From the NCBI RefSeq assembly GCF_006547145.1, contig NZ_CP041244.1:1736001-1800000 (forward strand): 64,000 nt of DNA, read 5' to 3'. This DNA is from Actinomadura sp. WMMA1423 (GTDB lineage: Bacteria > Actinomycetota > Actinomycetes > Streptosporangiales > Streptosporangiaceae). The notes below the pieces were generated by a model, which did no database searches, was not told the DNA's origin, and was given only the letters and a program-made list of their open reading frames with translations. The position numbers and the translations under genes were made by a program. Shown one piece after another: positions 1 to 7,271 of this stretch (its first letter is position 1; each line of letters opens with the position of its first letter).

Positions 1-131
1 GCATCGAGATCGGTGACGGACGCCAGGAACGCCTGCAACTCGTCCCTGTCGAACATGGCCACTCCGGCCCGGCATTCGGCCAGGTCACTCGGCTGCCGGA
101 CGAACTGCGCGATCCCCCCGGTCTGCGACAT
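1..131 (-). CDS. Hypothetical protein, N-terminal fragment (cut by window edge)
   Basis: An ATG at 131 on the minus strand opens a frame that runs off the left edge after about 43 codons. The visible peptide starts MSQTGGIAQFVRQPSD and ends FDRDELQAFLASVTDLDA. The pattern FDRDELQAFLASV faintly resembles the C-terminal end of DUF397 proteins, but the Trp-Lys-Ser-Ser and Gly-Asn-Cys-Val-Glu hallmarks are absent from what can be seen, so no family is assigned. No good ribosome binding site precedes the ATG. It is codirectional with the F420-type oxidoreductase that ends at 165. Confidence 0.45.
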   Translation of the reverse strand, partial: MSQTGGIAQFVRQPSDLAECRAGVAMFDRDELQAFLASVTDLD

Positions 132-164
132 CAGATCATGCCAGCGGTGGGGCGGCCCGGCGCT

Positions 165-1115
165 TCATGCCTCGCGGGACGGCTCCCGGCCGCGCTCCTT
201 GGCGACCGCCTCCCGGACGGCGGGGGCGATCTCCCGGGCCCAGCGGGCGAGGGAGGCGGGGTCCTGCGTCCCGCCGCCGGGCGAGAACAGGGTGAAGCCC
301 GACGCGCCGTGCTCCAGGACCGCGCCGGTCAGCTCCTCGGCCCACTGCTCCGGCGAACCGCCGATCCAGCGTCCGTCGCGGTCGCGCGTCGCGGGCAGCG
401 GGCGCTCGGTGATCCGCCCGGGGAGGTTGTAGACCGTGCCGATCTCGCGGGGGTCGCGTCCCGCGGCGGCCGCGGCCTCGTCGATGACCGGCCGCGACGT
501 CCGGTAGCGCTCGCTGAGCCAGTCCGCCGCGTGGCCGGGGATCCAGCCGTCGGCCACCCGGCCGGTCGCGGCGAGGGACTTCGGGCCGACCGATCCCGTC
601 CAGACCGGCGGTGCGGCCACGGGGGCGGGTTCGATCTCCGCCACCCGGTAGTGGCGGCCCAGGTGGGTGACCGGCGGGCCCCCGCCCGCCAGCTTCCGGA
701 CCAGGACGATCGCCTCCTCGAAGGCGTCCACGGCGTCGCCTGGGGAGAGCCGCGGCACTCCCATGTCGGAGATCCGGTCCCAGAGCCCGCCCGCGCCCAT
801 GCCGAGGACAACGCGGCCACCGGAGAGCGCCGACAGCGACGTCACCGTCCGCGCGAGCATGGGAGCCGGACGGGTCGGCAGGTTCGTGACGTTGGCCAGG
901 CCCGCGATGCGCTCGGTGCGCCCGAGGATGAAACCGATGGCGGCGTATGCGTCCACGCGGTCGCCGATGTAGGGGTGGTCGGACAGGGAGAAGTGGTCGA
1001 GTCCGTCCCGGTCGGCCTGCTGTGCCATGTGCAGCAGGCCTGCGGCGTCCTCTATGCCGCTGTGCGCACCGAACCCGAAGAGGGGAAGTCGTACTGACAT
1101 CTTGTTGCTCACCAT
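165..1115 (-). CDS. LLM-class (luciferase-like) F420-dependent oxidoreductase
   Basis: About 316 residues of the bacterial luciferase-like TIM-barrel family, whose actinobacterial members usually use coenzyme F420 or FMN for hydride transfer on an unknown substrate. Family signs are the N-terminal barrel strand (RLPLFGFGAH), FSLSDHPYIGDRVDAYAA, the ALSGGRVVLGMGAG loop, and VWTGSVGPKSLAATGRVADGW. The ATG at 1115 is chosen because GGGAG lies about 7 bases upstream; the frame is open further up but runs through the operator palindromes. A MarR-family gene lies just upstream on the same strand and the 92-bp gap between them carries two inverted repeats, so repression by that MarR protein is likely. 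The substrate cannot be read from sequence. Confidence 0.85.
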   Translation of the reverse strand: MVSNKMSVRLPLFGFGAHSGIEDAAGLLHMAQQADRDGLDHFSLSDHPYIGDRVDAYAAIGFILGRTERIAGLANVTNLPTRPAPMLARTVTSLSALSGGRVVLGMGAGGLWDRISDMGVPRLSPGDAVDAFEEAIVLVRKLAGGGPPVTHLGRHYRVAEIEPAPVAAPPVWTGSVGPKSLAATGRVADGWIPGHAADWLSERYRTSRPVIDEAAAAAGRDPREIGTVYNLPGRITERPLPATRDRDGRWIGGSPEQWAEELTGAVLEHGASGFTLFSPGGGTQDPASLARWAREIAPAVREAVAKERGREPSREA

Positions 1116-1142
1116 TGCACGCTCCCGCGGACAGGGGTTACA

Positions 1143-1157
1143 GTTCGTAATACGAAC
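1143..1157. promoter_or_regulatory. Operator 1 upstream of the LLM oxidoreductase gene
   Basis: Perfect 7-1-7 inverted repeat, GTTCGTA-A-TACGAAC, 28 bp upstream of the ATG at 1115. It pairs with a second copy at 1164-1180, and the outermost arms CAGTTCGTA (1141-1149) and TACGAACTG (1173-1181) form one larger palindrome. The most likely binder is the MarR protein encoded next door. Confidence 0.6.
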
Positions 1158-1163
1158 CATATT

Positions 1164-1180
1164 AGTTCGCACTACGAACT
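1164..1180. promoter_or_regulatory. Operator 2 upstream of the LLM oxidoreductase gene
   Basis: AGTTCGCACTACGAACT, a 17-bp inverted repeat with one arm mismatch, centred 22 bp (about two helical turns) from operator 1. A third, weaker version lies at 1704-1720 upstream of marR, which suggests one regulator for both genes. Confidence 0.6.
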
Positions 1181-1207
1181 GCAAGCTCTGCACGGGGGCA
1201 GGCTATG

Positions 1208-1684
1208 TCAGCGCCTGCGGGCGGCTATTTCATCGGGCTCCGCGAACAGCACGGGAACGTCGTTGTCCAGCACGATGCGGCCGAGCAGGCCGGCGAGCAC
1301 GCCGCGCTCGGCGTCACTGAACCCCTTCGGCAGCCCGTCCACCCGCCGGCAGGTCTCGGCGTAGAACTCGTCTACAAGATCGCTTCCCTCGGGGGTCAGC
1401 GCGACCCTGACCGCGCGCTGGTCCTCCGGGGCCGACTCCCGGCACACCAGGCCGTTGCGCTCGGTGCGGTCGACCAGGCCGGTGAGACTCGACTTGGCCA
1501 GCCCGAGCATCGCACCCAGCTCCCCCATCCCCAGGGGCCCCTCCATCAGCACGCACAGCAACTTGCCCTGCTGGGAGGTGAGGCCGTACTCCCGCGCCGA
1601 TTCGGCATAGACGGCGTTCACCAGGAACGCCCCTCGCACCAGCGCCGGCACCACGCCGATCCGACCTTCGTCATCTTCAGCCAC
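1208..1684 (-). CDS. MarR-family transcriptional regulator
   Basis: 158 residues with the MarR winged-helix layout: an N-terminal dimerisation helix, LTSQQGKLLCVLMEGPLGMGELGAMLGLAKSSLTGLVDRTERNGLV as helix-turn-helix, then the wing EDQRAVRVALTPEGSDLVDEF and a C-terminal helix pair. MarR proteins repress nearby genes and release DNA on binding small phenolic ligands or after oxidation. It is the first gene of a pair with the LLM oxidoreductase. Related inverted repeats before its own start (1704-1720) and before the oxidoreductase (1143-1180) argue for autoregulation and control of that enzyme. The ATG at 1684 lacks a strong Shine-Dalgarno. Confidence 0.88.
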   Translation of the reverse strand: MAEDDEGRIGVVPALVRGAFLVNAVYAESAREYGLTSQQGKLLCVLMEGPLGMGELGAMLGLAKSSLTGLVDRTERNGLVCRESAPEDQRAVRVALTPEGSDLVDEFYAETCRRVDGLPKGFSDAERGVLAGLLGRIVLDNDVPVLFAEPDEIAARRR

Positions 1685-1703
1685 GCGCTCAGGGTATCTC
1701 GAC

Positions 1704-1720
1704 AGTTCGCGCAGCGAATT
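1704..1720. promoter_or_regulatory. Candidate autoregulatory operator of the MarR gene
   Basis: AGTTCGCGCAGCGAATT has arms AGTTCG and CGAATT (one mismatch) and matches operator 2 at 13 of 17 positions. It lies 20 bp upstream of the MarR start codon. Weaker than the other two copies. Confidence 0.4.
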
Positions 1721-1752
1721 ACCATGCGGTCGCCGCGGTTTCCGCCTATAGC

Positions 1753-1800
1753 TTGACAGCTAACAGTATTAGCTTTACGTTGGCTAACGAGGTTAGCCAA
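1753..1800 (+). promoter_or_regulatory. Promoter with two overlapping operators before the DUF4260 gene
   Basis: TTGACA (1753-1758), a 17-bp spacer and TACGTT (1776-1781) make a near-consensus vegetative promoter. Two inverted repeats overlap it: AGCTAA-N5-TTAGCT (1758-1774) across the spacer, and a perfect 9-3-9 repeat with arms TTGGCTAAC (1780-1788) and GTTAGCCAA (1792-1800) over the expected transcription start. Both share the half-site GCTAA. The core differs from the TTCG-type MarR sites nearby, so a different repressor, perhaps TetR type and encoded elsewhere, is expected. Confidence 0.7.
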
Positions 1801-1819
1801 CACTGGAAGGGACGTCATC

Positions 1820-2284
1820 ATGAGCACAGCCGCCCACGGCGAGGTCTCCGTCAGCCGCACCGTCCGCCGCGCCGCCTGGTTCGCCGGAGCGCTCTTCTGG
1901 GCGGCCTTCGCCGTCCTCGAAGGCGTCAACCACGGCCGGCCGGCGGCCCTCCTGGCCCTCGTCTTCTTCGTGGCCCCGGACCTGACCTTCCTCGCCGGGC
2001 TGCGCGAGGCCGCGTCGATGGAGCCCGGCCGGCTCCCGCCGCGCGCCGTGCCGTACTACAACTCCGCGCACCGGGCGCTGGTGCCGTTCGCGCTGATGGT
2101 CGTCTACACGGTGACTCCGCCGGCCTGGGCGCCGCTGTTCGCCGCCCTGTGCGGATGGATGGCGCACATCTCCTTCGACCGCGCGTTCGGCTACGGCCTC
2201 CGCACCAAGGACGGCTTCCAGCGCCACCGACGGCGTTCCGCCACCAGGGCGTCCGGGTGTCCCGCACGAACCGGGGGAGGATGA
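1820..2284 (+). CDS. DUF4260 family membrane protein
   Basis: 154 residues with about four hydrophobic segments (near 18-35, 44-60, 85-105 and 108-125) and the DUF4260 signature region: YYNSAHRALVPFALM followed by GWMAHISFDRAFGYGLRTKDGF. The function of DUF4260 is not known; members are small inner-membrane proteins. The ATG at 1820 is well placed after GGAAGGGA. The gene sits behind an obvious regulated promoter (1753-1800), and its stop is followed within a few bases by the TfoX-like gene, so the two are probably one transcript. Confidence 0.8.
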   Translation: MSTAAHGEVSVSRTVRRAAWFAGALFWAAFAVLEGVNHGRPAALLALVFFVAPDLTFLAGLREAASMEPGRLPPRAVPYYNSAHRALVPFALMVVYTVTPPAWAPLFAALCGWMAHISFDRAFGYGLRTKDGFQRHRRRSATRASGCPARTGGG

Positions 2285-2285
2285 C

Positions 2286-2621
2286 GTGGTGAGCTACGAC
2301 GAAGAACTGGCCGAACGGGTGGAAGACCTGCTCGGAGCGAGGCGGGACGCGACCCCGAAGCGGATGTTCGGCGGGATCGCGTGGCTGGTGAACGGCAACA
2401 TGGCCGTGGTCGTGAGGGGCCGGGGAGGGCTGATGGTCCGGGTCTCCCCCGACGACCACGACGCGATGCTCGCCGAGCCGGGGACCACCACGACGGTCAT
2501 GCGCGGCTACCCGATGCGGGGATGGATCACGGTGGCTCCCGATGCCTGCTCCACGCCGTCCGACGTGGCCGCATGGGTGGACCGCGGGCTCGCCTTCGCT
2601 CTCACCCTGCCCGCCAAGTAA
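2286..2621 (+). CDS. TfoX/Sxy N-terminal domain protein
   Basis: 111 residues matching the TfoX N-terminal domain: a helical start (EELAERVEDLLGA), the core KRMFGGIAWLVNGNMAVVV, LMVRVSPDDHDAML, and a C-terminal MRGYPMRGWITV segment. In gamma-proteobacteria Sxy/TfoX controls competence, but stand-alone actinobacterial copies have no known role and lack the C-terminal TfoX domain. Two GTG codons are possible starts (2286, 2289); GGGGGAGGA precedes both. It follows the DUF4260 gene by 1-4 bases, so translational coupling is likely. Confidence 0.8.
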   Translation: MVSYDEELAERVEDLLGARRDATPKRMFGGIAWLVNGNMAVVVRGRGGLMVRVSPDDHDAMLAEPGTTTTVMRGYPMRGWITVAPDACSTPSDVAAWVDRGLAFALTLPAK

Positions 2622-2994
2622 GGGCGGGGAGGACCTTCGCCCCCGGCCGGGAGGCGCCGAACGAGGTCGCGCGGGAGCGATGAGTTCCGGGGGCGGCGCC
2701 GGTCTGCCTGGGTGCGCGGAGGGAGGGGAGGTTGGGATGTCGCGTCCGTCACACTTGGTTGACCTCAAGCGCGGTGCAGGTCGGAGGGTGGACACCGCAG
2801 AGCAGGGCGGATTTGTCGGACCCCGCTGGAATACTCCCGGAACGCTCGAGGTTTAATCGTTCGCAAAAGTGTCAGTCGCTGCAGTATTTTGCGGCGGTAG
2901 GCCTGAACAAGCGCCGAGCAACCCCTGAGACCCCTGAGCAACCGTGCTCACGACCCCCGCGTGCCCGCATGCGGGCCTGACGATTGGAAGAGAG
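2622..2994. other. Intergenic region before the MFS efflux gene
   Basis: About 370 bases without a convincing gene. The only clear structure is the perfect 14-bp palindrome GCCCGCATGCGGGC at 2963-2976, about 18 bp before the likely TTG start of the efflux gene, where a repressor could block transcription or translation. The stretch TTGACCTCAAGC near 2758 loosely recalls a MerR-type half-site but has no matching second arm. Confidence 0.4.
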
Positions 2995-4536
2995 TTGACC
3001 GCTCCCGCATCTCCCAAGATGGCGGACGGCCCGCTGGAGAAATCCGACGCGGGAGGAGGACTGGACCGCGGCGTGCTCGCGGCGGCCATGGTGGTCGTCC
3101 TCGGGGCGATCATGTCCATCCTGGACGTGACCGTCGTCAACGTCGCGATCAACGACCTGGCGAAGGAGTTCAAGACCTCGCTGGCGACGATCCAGTGGGT
3201 CGCGACCGGCTACACCCTGGCGCTGGCCACCGTGATCCCGATCACGGGGTGGGCCTCGGCCCGTTTCGGCACCAAGCGCCTCTACATGATCTCGATCGGC
3301 CTGTTCGTGGCCGGCTCGATGCTGGCGGGGATGGCCTGGTCCGCCGAGTCGCTGATCGCCTTCCGGGTGCTGCAGGGCCTCGGCGGCGGCATGATCATGC
3401 CGGCCGGCATGACGATCCTGACGCAGGCCGCGGGGCCGCAGCGGGTCGGCCAGGTGATGAGCATCGTCGGCGTGCCGATGCTGCTCGGCCCGATCCTCGG
3501 CCCCATCATCGGCGGCTACCTCGTCGACGACGTGTCGTGGCGGTGGATCTTCTTCATCAACCTGCCGATCGGCATCGTCGCGCTGGTGATGGCGGGACGG
3601 ATCCTCAAGCGCGACCAGCCGAAGAAGACCGAGCGGCTCGACTTCATCGGGCTGATCCTGCTGTCCCCGGGCCTCGCGTCGCTGATCTACGGCGTGGCCA
3701 AGGGCGCGGAGCTGAAGGACTTCCTGGCGACCGAGGCGCTGGCCTTCTGGGCCGTGGGCGCCGTGCTGGTGCTCGGGTTCGTGTTCCGGGCGCTGAAGGC
3801 CGAGAACCCGCTGATCGACCTGCGGCTGCTCAAGCGGCGCTCGGTGGCGGCCGCGTCCGGCACGATGGTGCTGTTCATGATCGCGTTCATGGGCGCGATG
3901 CTGCTGCTGCCGCTGTACTACCAGACCGTGCGCGGCGAGGGGGCCCTCCAGTCCGGCCTGCTGCTGGCCCCGCAGGGCCTCGGCGCGATGATCACGATGC
4001 CGATCGGCGGCAAGCTCACCGACCGGATCGGCCCCGGGCGGGTCGTGCTGGTCGGCATGACCGTCGTGGTGCTGTCGGTGTCGGGCTTCGCCGCGATTCT
4101 GGAGTCCGACACCTCCTACTGGGCCCTCGGCGGGGCGCTGTTCGTGATGGGCCTCGGCATGGGCATGACGATGATGCCGACCATGGCGGCGGCCATCCAG
4201 ACGCTCGTCCACGACGAGGTGCCGCGGGCGAGCACGATGCTGAACATCATCCAGCAGGTCTCGGCCTCCGTCGGCACCGCGATGATCTCGGTGCTGCTGG
4301 CCAACCGGCTGGCGTCCGAGCTCGGCGGCGGGGCCGGCGGGGAGATCGGCAGCACCGAGAAGGTGCCGCCGGCGGTCATGGAGAAGATCGCCGGGCCGAT
4401 GGCCGACGCGTTCCAGCACACCTACTGGTACTCGGCGGGGCTGCTGCTGCTGGCGTTCCTGCCCGCGCTGCTGCTGCCGCGCAAGAAGCCGCAGACCCCG
4501 GTCGAGGCGGTCGACGCGCCGCTGCCGATGCACTAG
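2995..4536 (+). CDS. DHA2-family MFS drug efflux transporter (EmrB/QacA type)
   Basis: About 513 residues, right for the 14-helix DHA2 drug/proton antiporters. Motifs include SILDVTVVNVAI in helix 1 (motif D1), ITGWASARFGTKRLY (motif A), RVLQGLGGGMIMP (motif B), and GVPMLLGPILGPIIGGYLVDDVSWRWIFFINLPIG (motif C and the loop typical of the family). It would export hydrophobic or cationic compounds. The start is uncertain: TTG 2995 follows GGAAG at a short distance, ATG 3019 has no Shine-Dalgarno, and GTG 2944 is also open. No dedicated regulator adjoins it. It converges with the acyl-CoA synthetase on a strong terminator hairpin. Confidence 0.9.
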   Translation: MTAPASPKMADGPLEKSDAGGGLDRGVLAAAMVVVLGAIMSILDVTVVNVAINDLAKEFKTSLATIQWVATGYTLALATVIPITGWASARFGTKRLYMISIGLFVAGSMLAGMAWSAESLIAFRVLQGLGGGMIMPAGMTILTQAAGPQRVGQVMSIVGVPMLLGPILGPIIGGYLVDDVSWRWIFFINLPIGIVALVMAGRILKRDQPKKTERLDFIGLILLSPGLASLIYGVAKGAELKDFLATEALAFWAVGAVLVLGFVFRALKAENPLIDLRLLKRRSVAAASGTMVLFMIAFMGAMLLLPLYYQTVRGEGALQSGLLLAPQGLGAMITMPIGGKLTDRIGPGRVVLVGMTVVVLSVSGFAAILESDTSYWALGGALFVMGLGMGMTMMPTMAAAIQTLVHDEVPRASTMLNIIQQVSASVGTAMISVLLANRLASELGGGAGGEIGSTEKVPPAVMEKIAGPMADAFQHTYWYSAGLLLLAFLPALLLPRKKPQTPVEAVDAPLPMH

Positions 4537-4555
4537 AACGCCCCTGGCGCGTTCC

Positions 4556-4595
4556 AAACCCCGGCCGGGCCCTCAGGGACCCCCGGCCGGGGTTT
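4556..4595. terminator. Bidirectional terminator hairpin
   Basis: A perfect 14-bp stem, AAACCCCGGCCGGG (4556-4569) with its complement at 4582-4595, around a 12-base loop. It lies between the convergent MFS and acyl-CoA synthetase stop codons. The stem begins with A and ends with T, so it reads as a terminator on both strands. Confidence 0.85.
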
Positions 4596-4612
4596 GGCCT
4601 TTCATGAGGGTC

Positions 4613-6148
4613 TCAGGCCGTGGCGGACCGCGTCCGGGCCCAGTACTCGTCCTTCAGGAGCCGCTTGTAGAGCTTGCCCGTCGGGTGCCGGGGCAGCTCG
4701 GCGCGGAAGTCGACCGAGCGCGGGCACTTGTAGTGGGCGAGCCGGTCGCGGCAGTACGCGATCAGCTCGGCCTCCAGCTCGGGGCCCGCGTCGTCCGCCG
4801 ACAGCGGCTGGACGACGGCCTTGACCGCCTCCCCCATCTCGTCGTCCGGGACGCCGAACACCGCGACGTCGGCGACCTTCGGGTGCACCGCGAGGACGTT
4901 CTCGGCCTCCTGCGGGTAGATGTTCACCCCGCCACTGATGATCATGTAGGCGCGGCGGTCGGTGAGGTAGAGGAAGCCGTCCTCGTCCACGTGGCCGACG
5001 TCGCCGAGGGTCGTCCAGCCGTGCCCCCAGGGATCGCGGGACGCGGCCGTCTTCGCCTCGTCGGCGTGGTACTCGAACACCGGGCCGTTGCCGAAGTAGA
5101 GCGTGCCCGACTCCCCGGGAGGCAGCTCCCGGCCGTCCTCGTCGCAGACGTGGACCTCGCCGAGGATGGGACGGCCGACGGTGCCCTTGTGCGCCAGCCA
5201 GTCCTCCGAGTTCGTGTAGACGAAGCAGTTGCCCTCGGTGCCCGCGTAGTACTCGTGCAGGATCGGCCCCCACCAGTCGATCATCTGCTCCTTGACGGGG
5301 ACGGGGCAGGGCGCGGCGGCGTGCACGGCGCAGCGCAGCGACGACACGTCGTAGCGGGCGCGGGTCTCCTCCGGGAGCTTCAGCATCCGGATGAACATGG
5401 TCGGCACCCACTGGCTGTGCGTGACGCGGTACCGCTCGATCGCGGCGAGGGCCTGCTCGGGGTCGAACCTCTCCATCACGACGACGGTGGCGCCGAACCG
5501 GTGGAAGTTGAGCGAGTACCGCAGCGGCGCGGCGTGGTAGAGCGGCGCCGGGGAGAGGTACACCGAGTCGGCGTCGGGCTGAAAGAGGAACGCCAGGAGC
5601 TGGTACAGCGGCCCCGCCTCGCCCATCGGCGCCTTGGACAGGGCCGGTTTCACGCCCTTGGGGCGGCCCGTCGTGCCGGACGAGTAGAGCATGTCCACGC
5701 CCTCGCACTCGTCCTCGATCGGGGCGGGCGGGTGCTGCGCGACGCGCTCCTCGTAGGACTCGTAGCCCGGGGCGGTGCCGCCGAGCATCAGGCGAAGCGG
5801 CACGTCCGGCGGCGACTGGGCGGCGACCTCCATCGCCGTGCTGGTGATGAAGACCTTCGCCTCGCAGTTGTCCGCGATGTAGGCGAGCTCGTCGGCCTGG
5901 AGCCGCGAGCTGATCGCGGTGTAGTAGAGACCGGACCTCTGCGCGGCCCAGGCGACGGCCAGGTAGAGCGGATGGTTCTCCAGCATGAACGCGACGTGGT
6001 CCCCCGGCCGCAGCCCCTCCGCGCGGAGGAGCTGCGCGAGCCGGTTGGACTCCTCGTCGAGTTCCCGGAAGGTCACGACCCGCCCGGAGCCCGCCATGAC
6101 GACGGCGGGCTTGTCGGGCGTCCGAGCGGCTATCTGCCCCAGGTGCAT
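4613..6148 (-). CDS. AMP-forming acyl-CoA synthetase (FadD-like)
   Basis: 511 residues of the ANL adenylating family. Key motifs are the P-loop YSSGTTGRPKG (about 155-165), YYAGTEGNCFVYTN (adenine-binding A5 region), the hinge core TLGDVGHVDEDGFLYLTDR, and the C-terminal catalytic-lysine motif RHPTGKLYKRLL. It activates a carboxylic acid as acyl-AMP and passes it to CoA. The EGNCFV motif is common in actinobacterial FadD3/FadD4-like enzymes, which hints at a branched, aromatic or steroid-derived acid, but the substrate is not determinable here. The start ATG is at 6148. The gene is not in a recognisable degradation cluster. Confidence 0.88.
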   Translation of the reverse strand: MHLGQIAARTPDKPAVVMAGSGRVVTFRELDEESNRLAQLLRAEGLRPGDHVAFMLENHPLYLAVAWAAQRSGLYYTAISSRLQADELAYIADNCEAKVFITSTAMEVAAQSPPDVPLRLMLGGTAPGYESYEERVAQHPPAPIEDECEGVDMLYSSGTTGRPKGVKPALSKAPMGEAGPLYQLLAFLFQPDADSVYLSPAPLYHAAPLRYSLNFHRFGATVVVMERFDPEQALAAIERYRVTHSQWVPTMFIRMLKLPEETRARYDVSSLRCAVHAAAPCPVPVKEQMIDWWGPILHEYYAGTEGNCFVYTNSEDWLAHKGTVGRPILGEVHVCDEDGRELPPGESGTLYFGNGPVFEYHADEAKTAASRDPWGHGWTTLGDVGHVDEDGFLYLTDRRAYMIISGGVNIYPQEAENVLAVHPKVADVAVFGVPDDEMGEAVKAVVQPLSADDAGPELEAELIAYCRDRLAHYKCPRSVDFRAELPRHPTGKLYKRLLKDEYWARTRSATA

Positions 6149-6215
6149 GGCCGCAACCTACCTGGCCGGACCGGCGAATGGAATCCCATTCGGTTTTCTG
6201 CGGTACCGGACGGGG

Positions 6216-6449
6216 TCAGACGAGCATGTGGTCGAAGTCACCGTCCTTGGCTCCTCCGACGAACGCCTCCACCTCCTCGCGCGTGTAGACGAGGATCGCC
6301 CCCTCGGGATCCCTGGAGTTGCGCACGGCGATGTCCCCCGTGGGGAGTTCCGCCATCTCGACGCAGTTGCCGGACGGGTTGCTCCGCCGGCTCTTCTGCC
6401 AGACGAGCCCGCCGCGCCGGACGTCCGACATCTGGTGGTGGCCGTCCAT
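6216..6449 (-). CDS. DUF397 domain protein
   Basis: 77 residues with the DUF397 pattern: WQKSRRSNPSGNCVEMAELP, IAVRNSRDPEGAILVYTREEVEAFVGG and KDGDFDHM. These small proteins of filamentous actinomycetes usually accompany an XRE-family regulator (the WhiJ/BldB-linked systems) and often an HATPase like the divergent gene at 6645. Here no XRE gene is adjacent, so the set is incomplete or its third member is elsewhere. The ATG at 6449 follows AGGGGG at about 6 bases. Confidence 0.88.
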   Translation of the reverse strand: MDGHHQMSDVRRGGLVWQKSRRSNPSGNCVEMAELPTGDIAVRNSRDPEGAILVYTREEVEAFVGGAKDGDFDHMLV

Positions 6450-6526
6450 CAATGCCCCCTCTAGGCGTCTCGGCCTCCCTGTCCCGGGAGACCGCGATCT
6501 CGCCCCACCCCACACCATGGTACGAG

Positions 6527-6556
6527 ATGCACGTGCATTCGTTCTTGCATTCGTTC
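6527..6556. promoter_or_regulatory. Repeats in the DUF397/HATPase divergent promoter region
   Basis: ATGCACGTGCAT (6527-6538) is a perfect 12-bp palindrome. It overlaps the first of two identical 11-bp direct repeats, TGCATTCGTTC at 6534-6544 and 6546-6556, with a 12-bp period. More TGCA steps follow (TTGCATCTGCAC). Such an array between divergent genes is a plausible operator for the XRE-type partner of DUF397. Confidence 0.5.
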
Positions 6557-6644
6557 ATGCAGACGGCCTTGCATCTGCACGACTTGGGGAGCAAGATAGC
6601 GAACGCTCGCCGGTGACCAACCCGCACGCCTCTGAGGTTTGACA

Positions 6645-7271
6645 ATGACCGTTGACCAGGCAGACGAAGTCGTAGCCCCCGCGGCCCTGGGGGGCGGGCG
6701 GCCACGGCACGTCTCGGCCGTCCGCACGCCCTGGCCGGACGCCCCGCCGATGACGCTCGGCACGGACGTCCCCGAGCAGTCCGCGCGCGTCCAGGCCGCC
6801 CCCGGCCTCGCCGGGCTCTGGCCGGCCCCGCACGCCGGTACCCCGCGCACGGCCCGGCGGGTGCTCCCGGCCGAGATCACCGCGCCCCGGTCGGCGCGGG
6901 AGTTCACTCAGGTCACGCTGGACGCGTGGGGCCTGGCCGACGACTCCGGGGACGTGGTCGTCGCCGTGTCGGAGCTGGTGACCAACGCGCTGCGGCACGG
7001 CCTGGAGGGCCTGCCCCAGCCGCTGCCGCTGTGCCCGATCCAGCTCGTCCTGATCGGCCACCCGAGGCGGCTGGTCGTGTCGGTGACCGACCCGGGCGCA
7101 CGCGCGCCCGAGCCGGTGCGCGCCGACCTCGACCGGTGCGCGGAGGGCGGCCGCGGCCTCGTCGTCGTCGGCGCGGTCAGCGACTCCTGGGGCTGGTCCC
7201 GCCTCGCGACCGGCGGGAAGGCCGTCTGGGCGGCCTTCGACCTGCGCTTCAGCCCTCCAGAACAGCCGTAG
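6645..7271 (+). CDS. ATP-binding HATPase_c protein (SpoIIAB/RsbW-like anti-sigma regulator)
   Basis: 208 residues. A low-complexity N-terminal part of about 65 residues precedes a single GHKL ATPase domain with the N-box [11 protein letters not shown] and the G-boxes [11 protein letters not shown] and [19 protein letters not shown]. The fold is that of anti-sigma kinases, and streptomycetes have dozens of such proteins, many next to DUF397 genes. The target, sigma factor or anti-anti-sigma, is unknown. ATG 6645 has GAGG 7 bases upstream. The last 23 bases overlap tail-to-tail with otsA. Confidence 0.85.
   Translation: MTVDQADEVVAPAALGGGRPRHVSAVRTPWPDAPPMTLGTDVPEQSARVQAAPGLAGLWPAPHAGTPRTARRVLPAEITAPRSAREFTQVTLDAWGLADDSGDVVVAVSELVTNALRHGLEGLPQPLPLCPIQLVLIGHPRRLVVSVTDPGARAPEPVRADLDRCAEGGRGLVVVGAVSDSWGWSRLATGGKAVWAAFDLRFSPPEQP

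Noticed and set aside
2746-2790. TTGACCTCAAGCGCGG, possible MerR/SoxR-type operator before the MFS gene
   Set aside because: The second half needed for a MerR-type inverted repeat is not present and the spacing does not fit.
2542-2980. Short plus-strand frames between the TfoX-like and MFS genes
   Set aside because: No ribosome binding site, no hydrophobic or domain pattern and poor codon composition.
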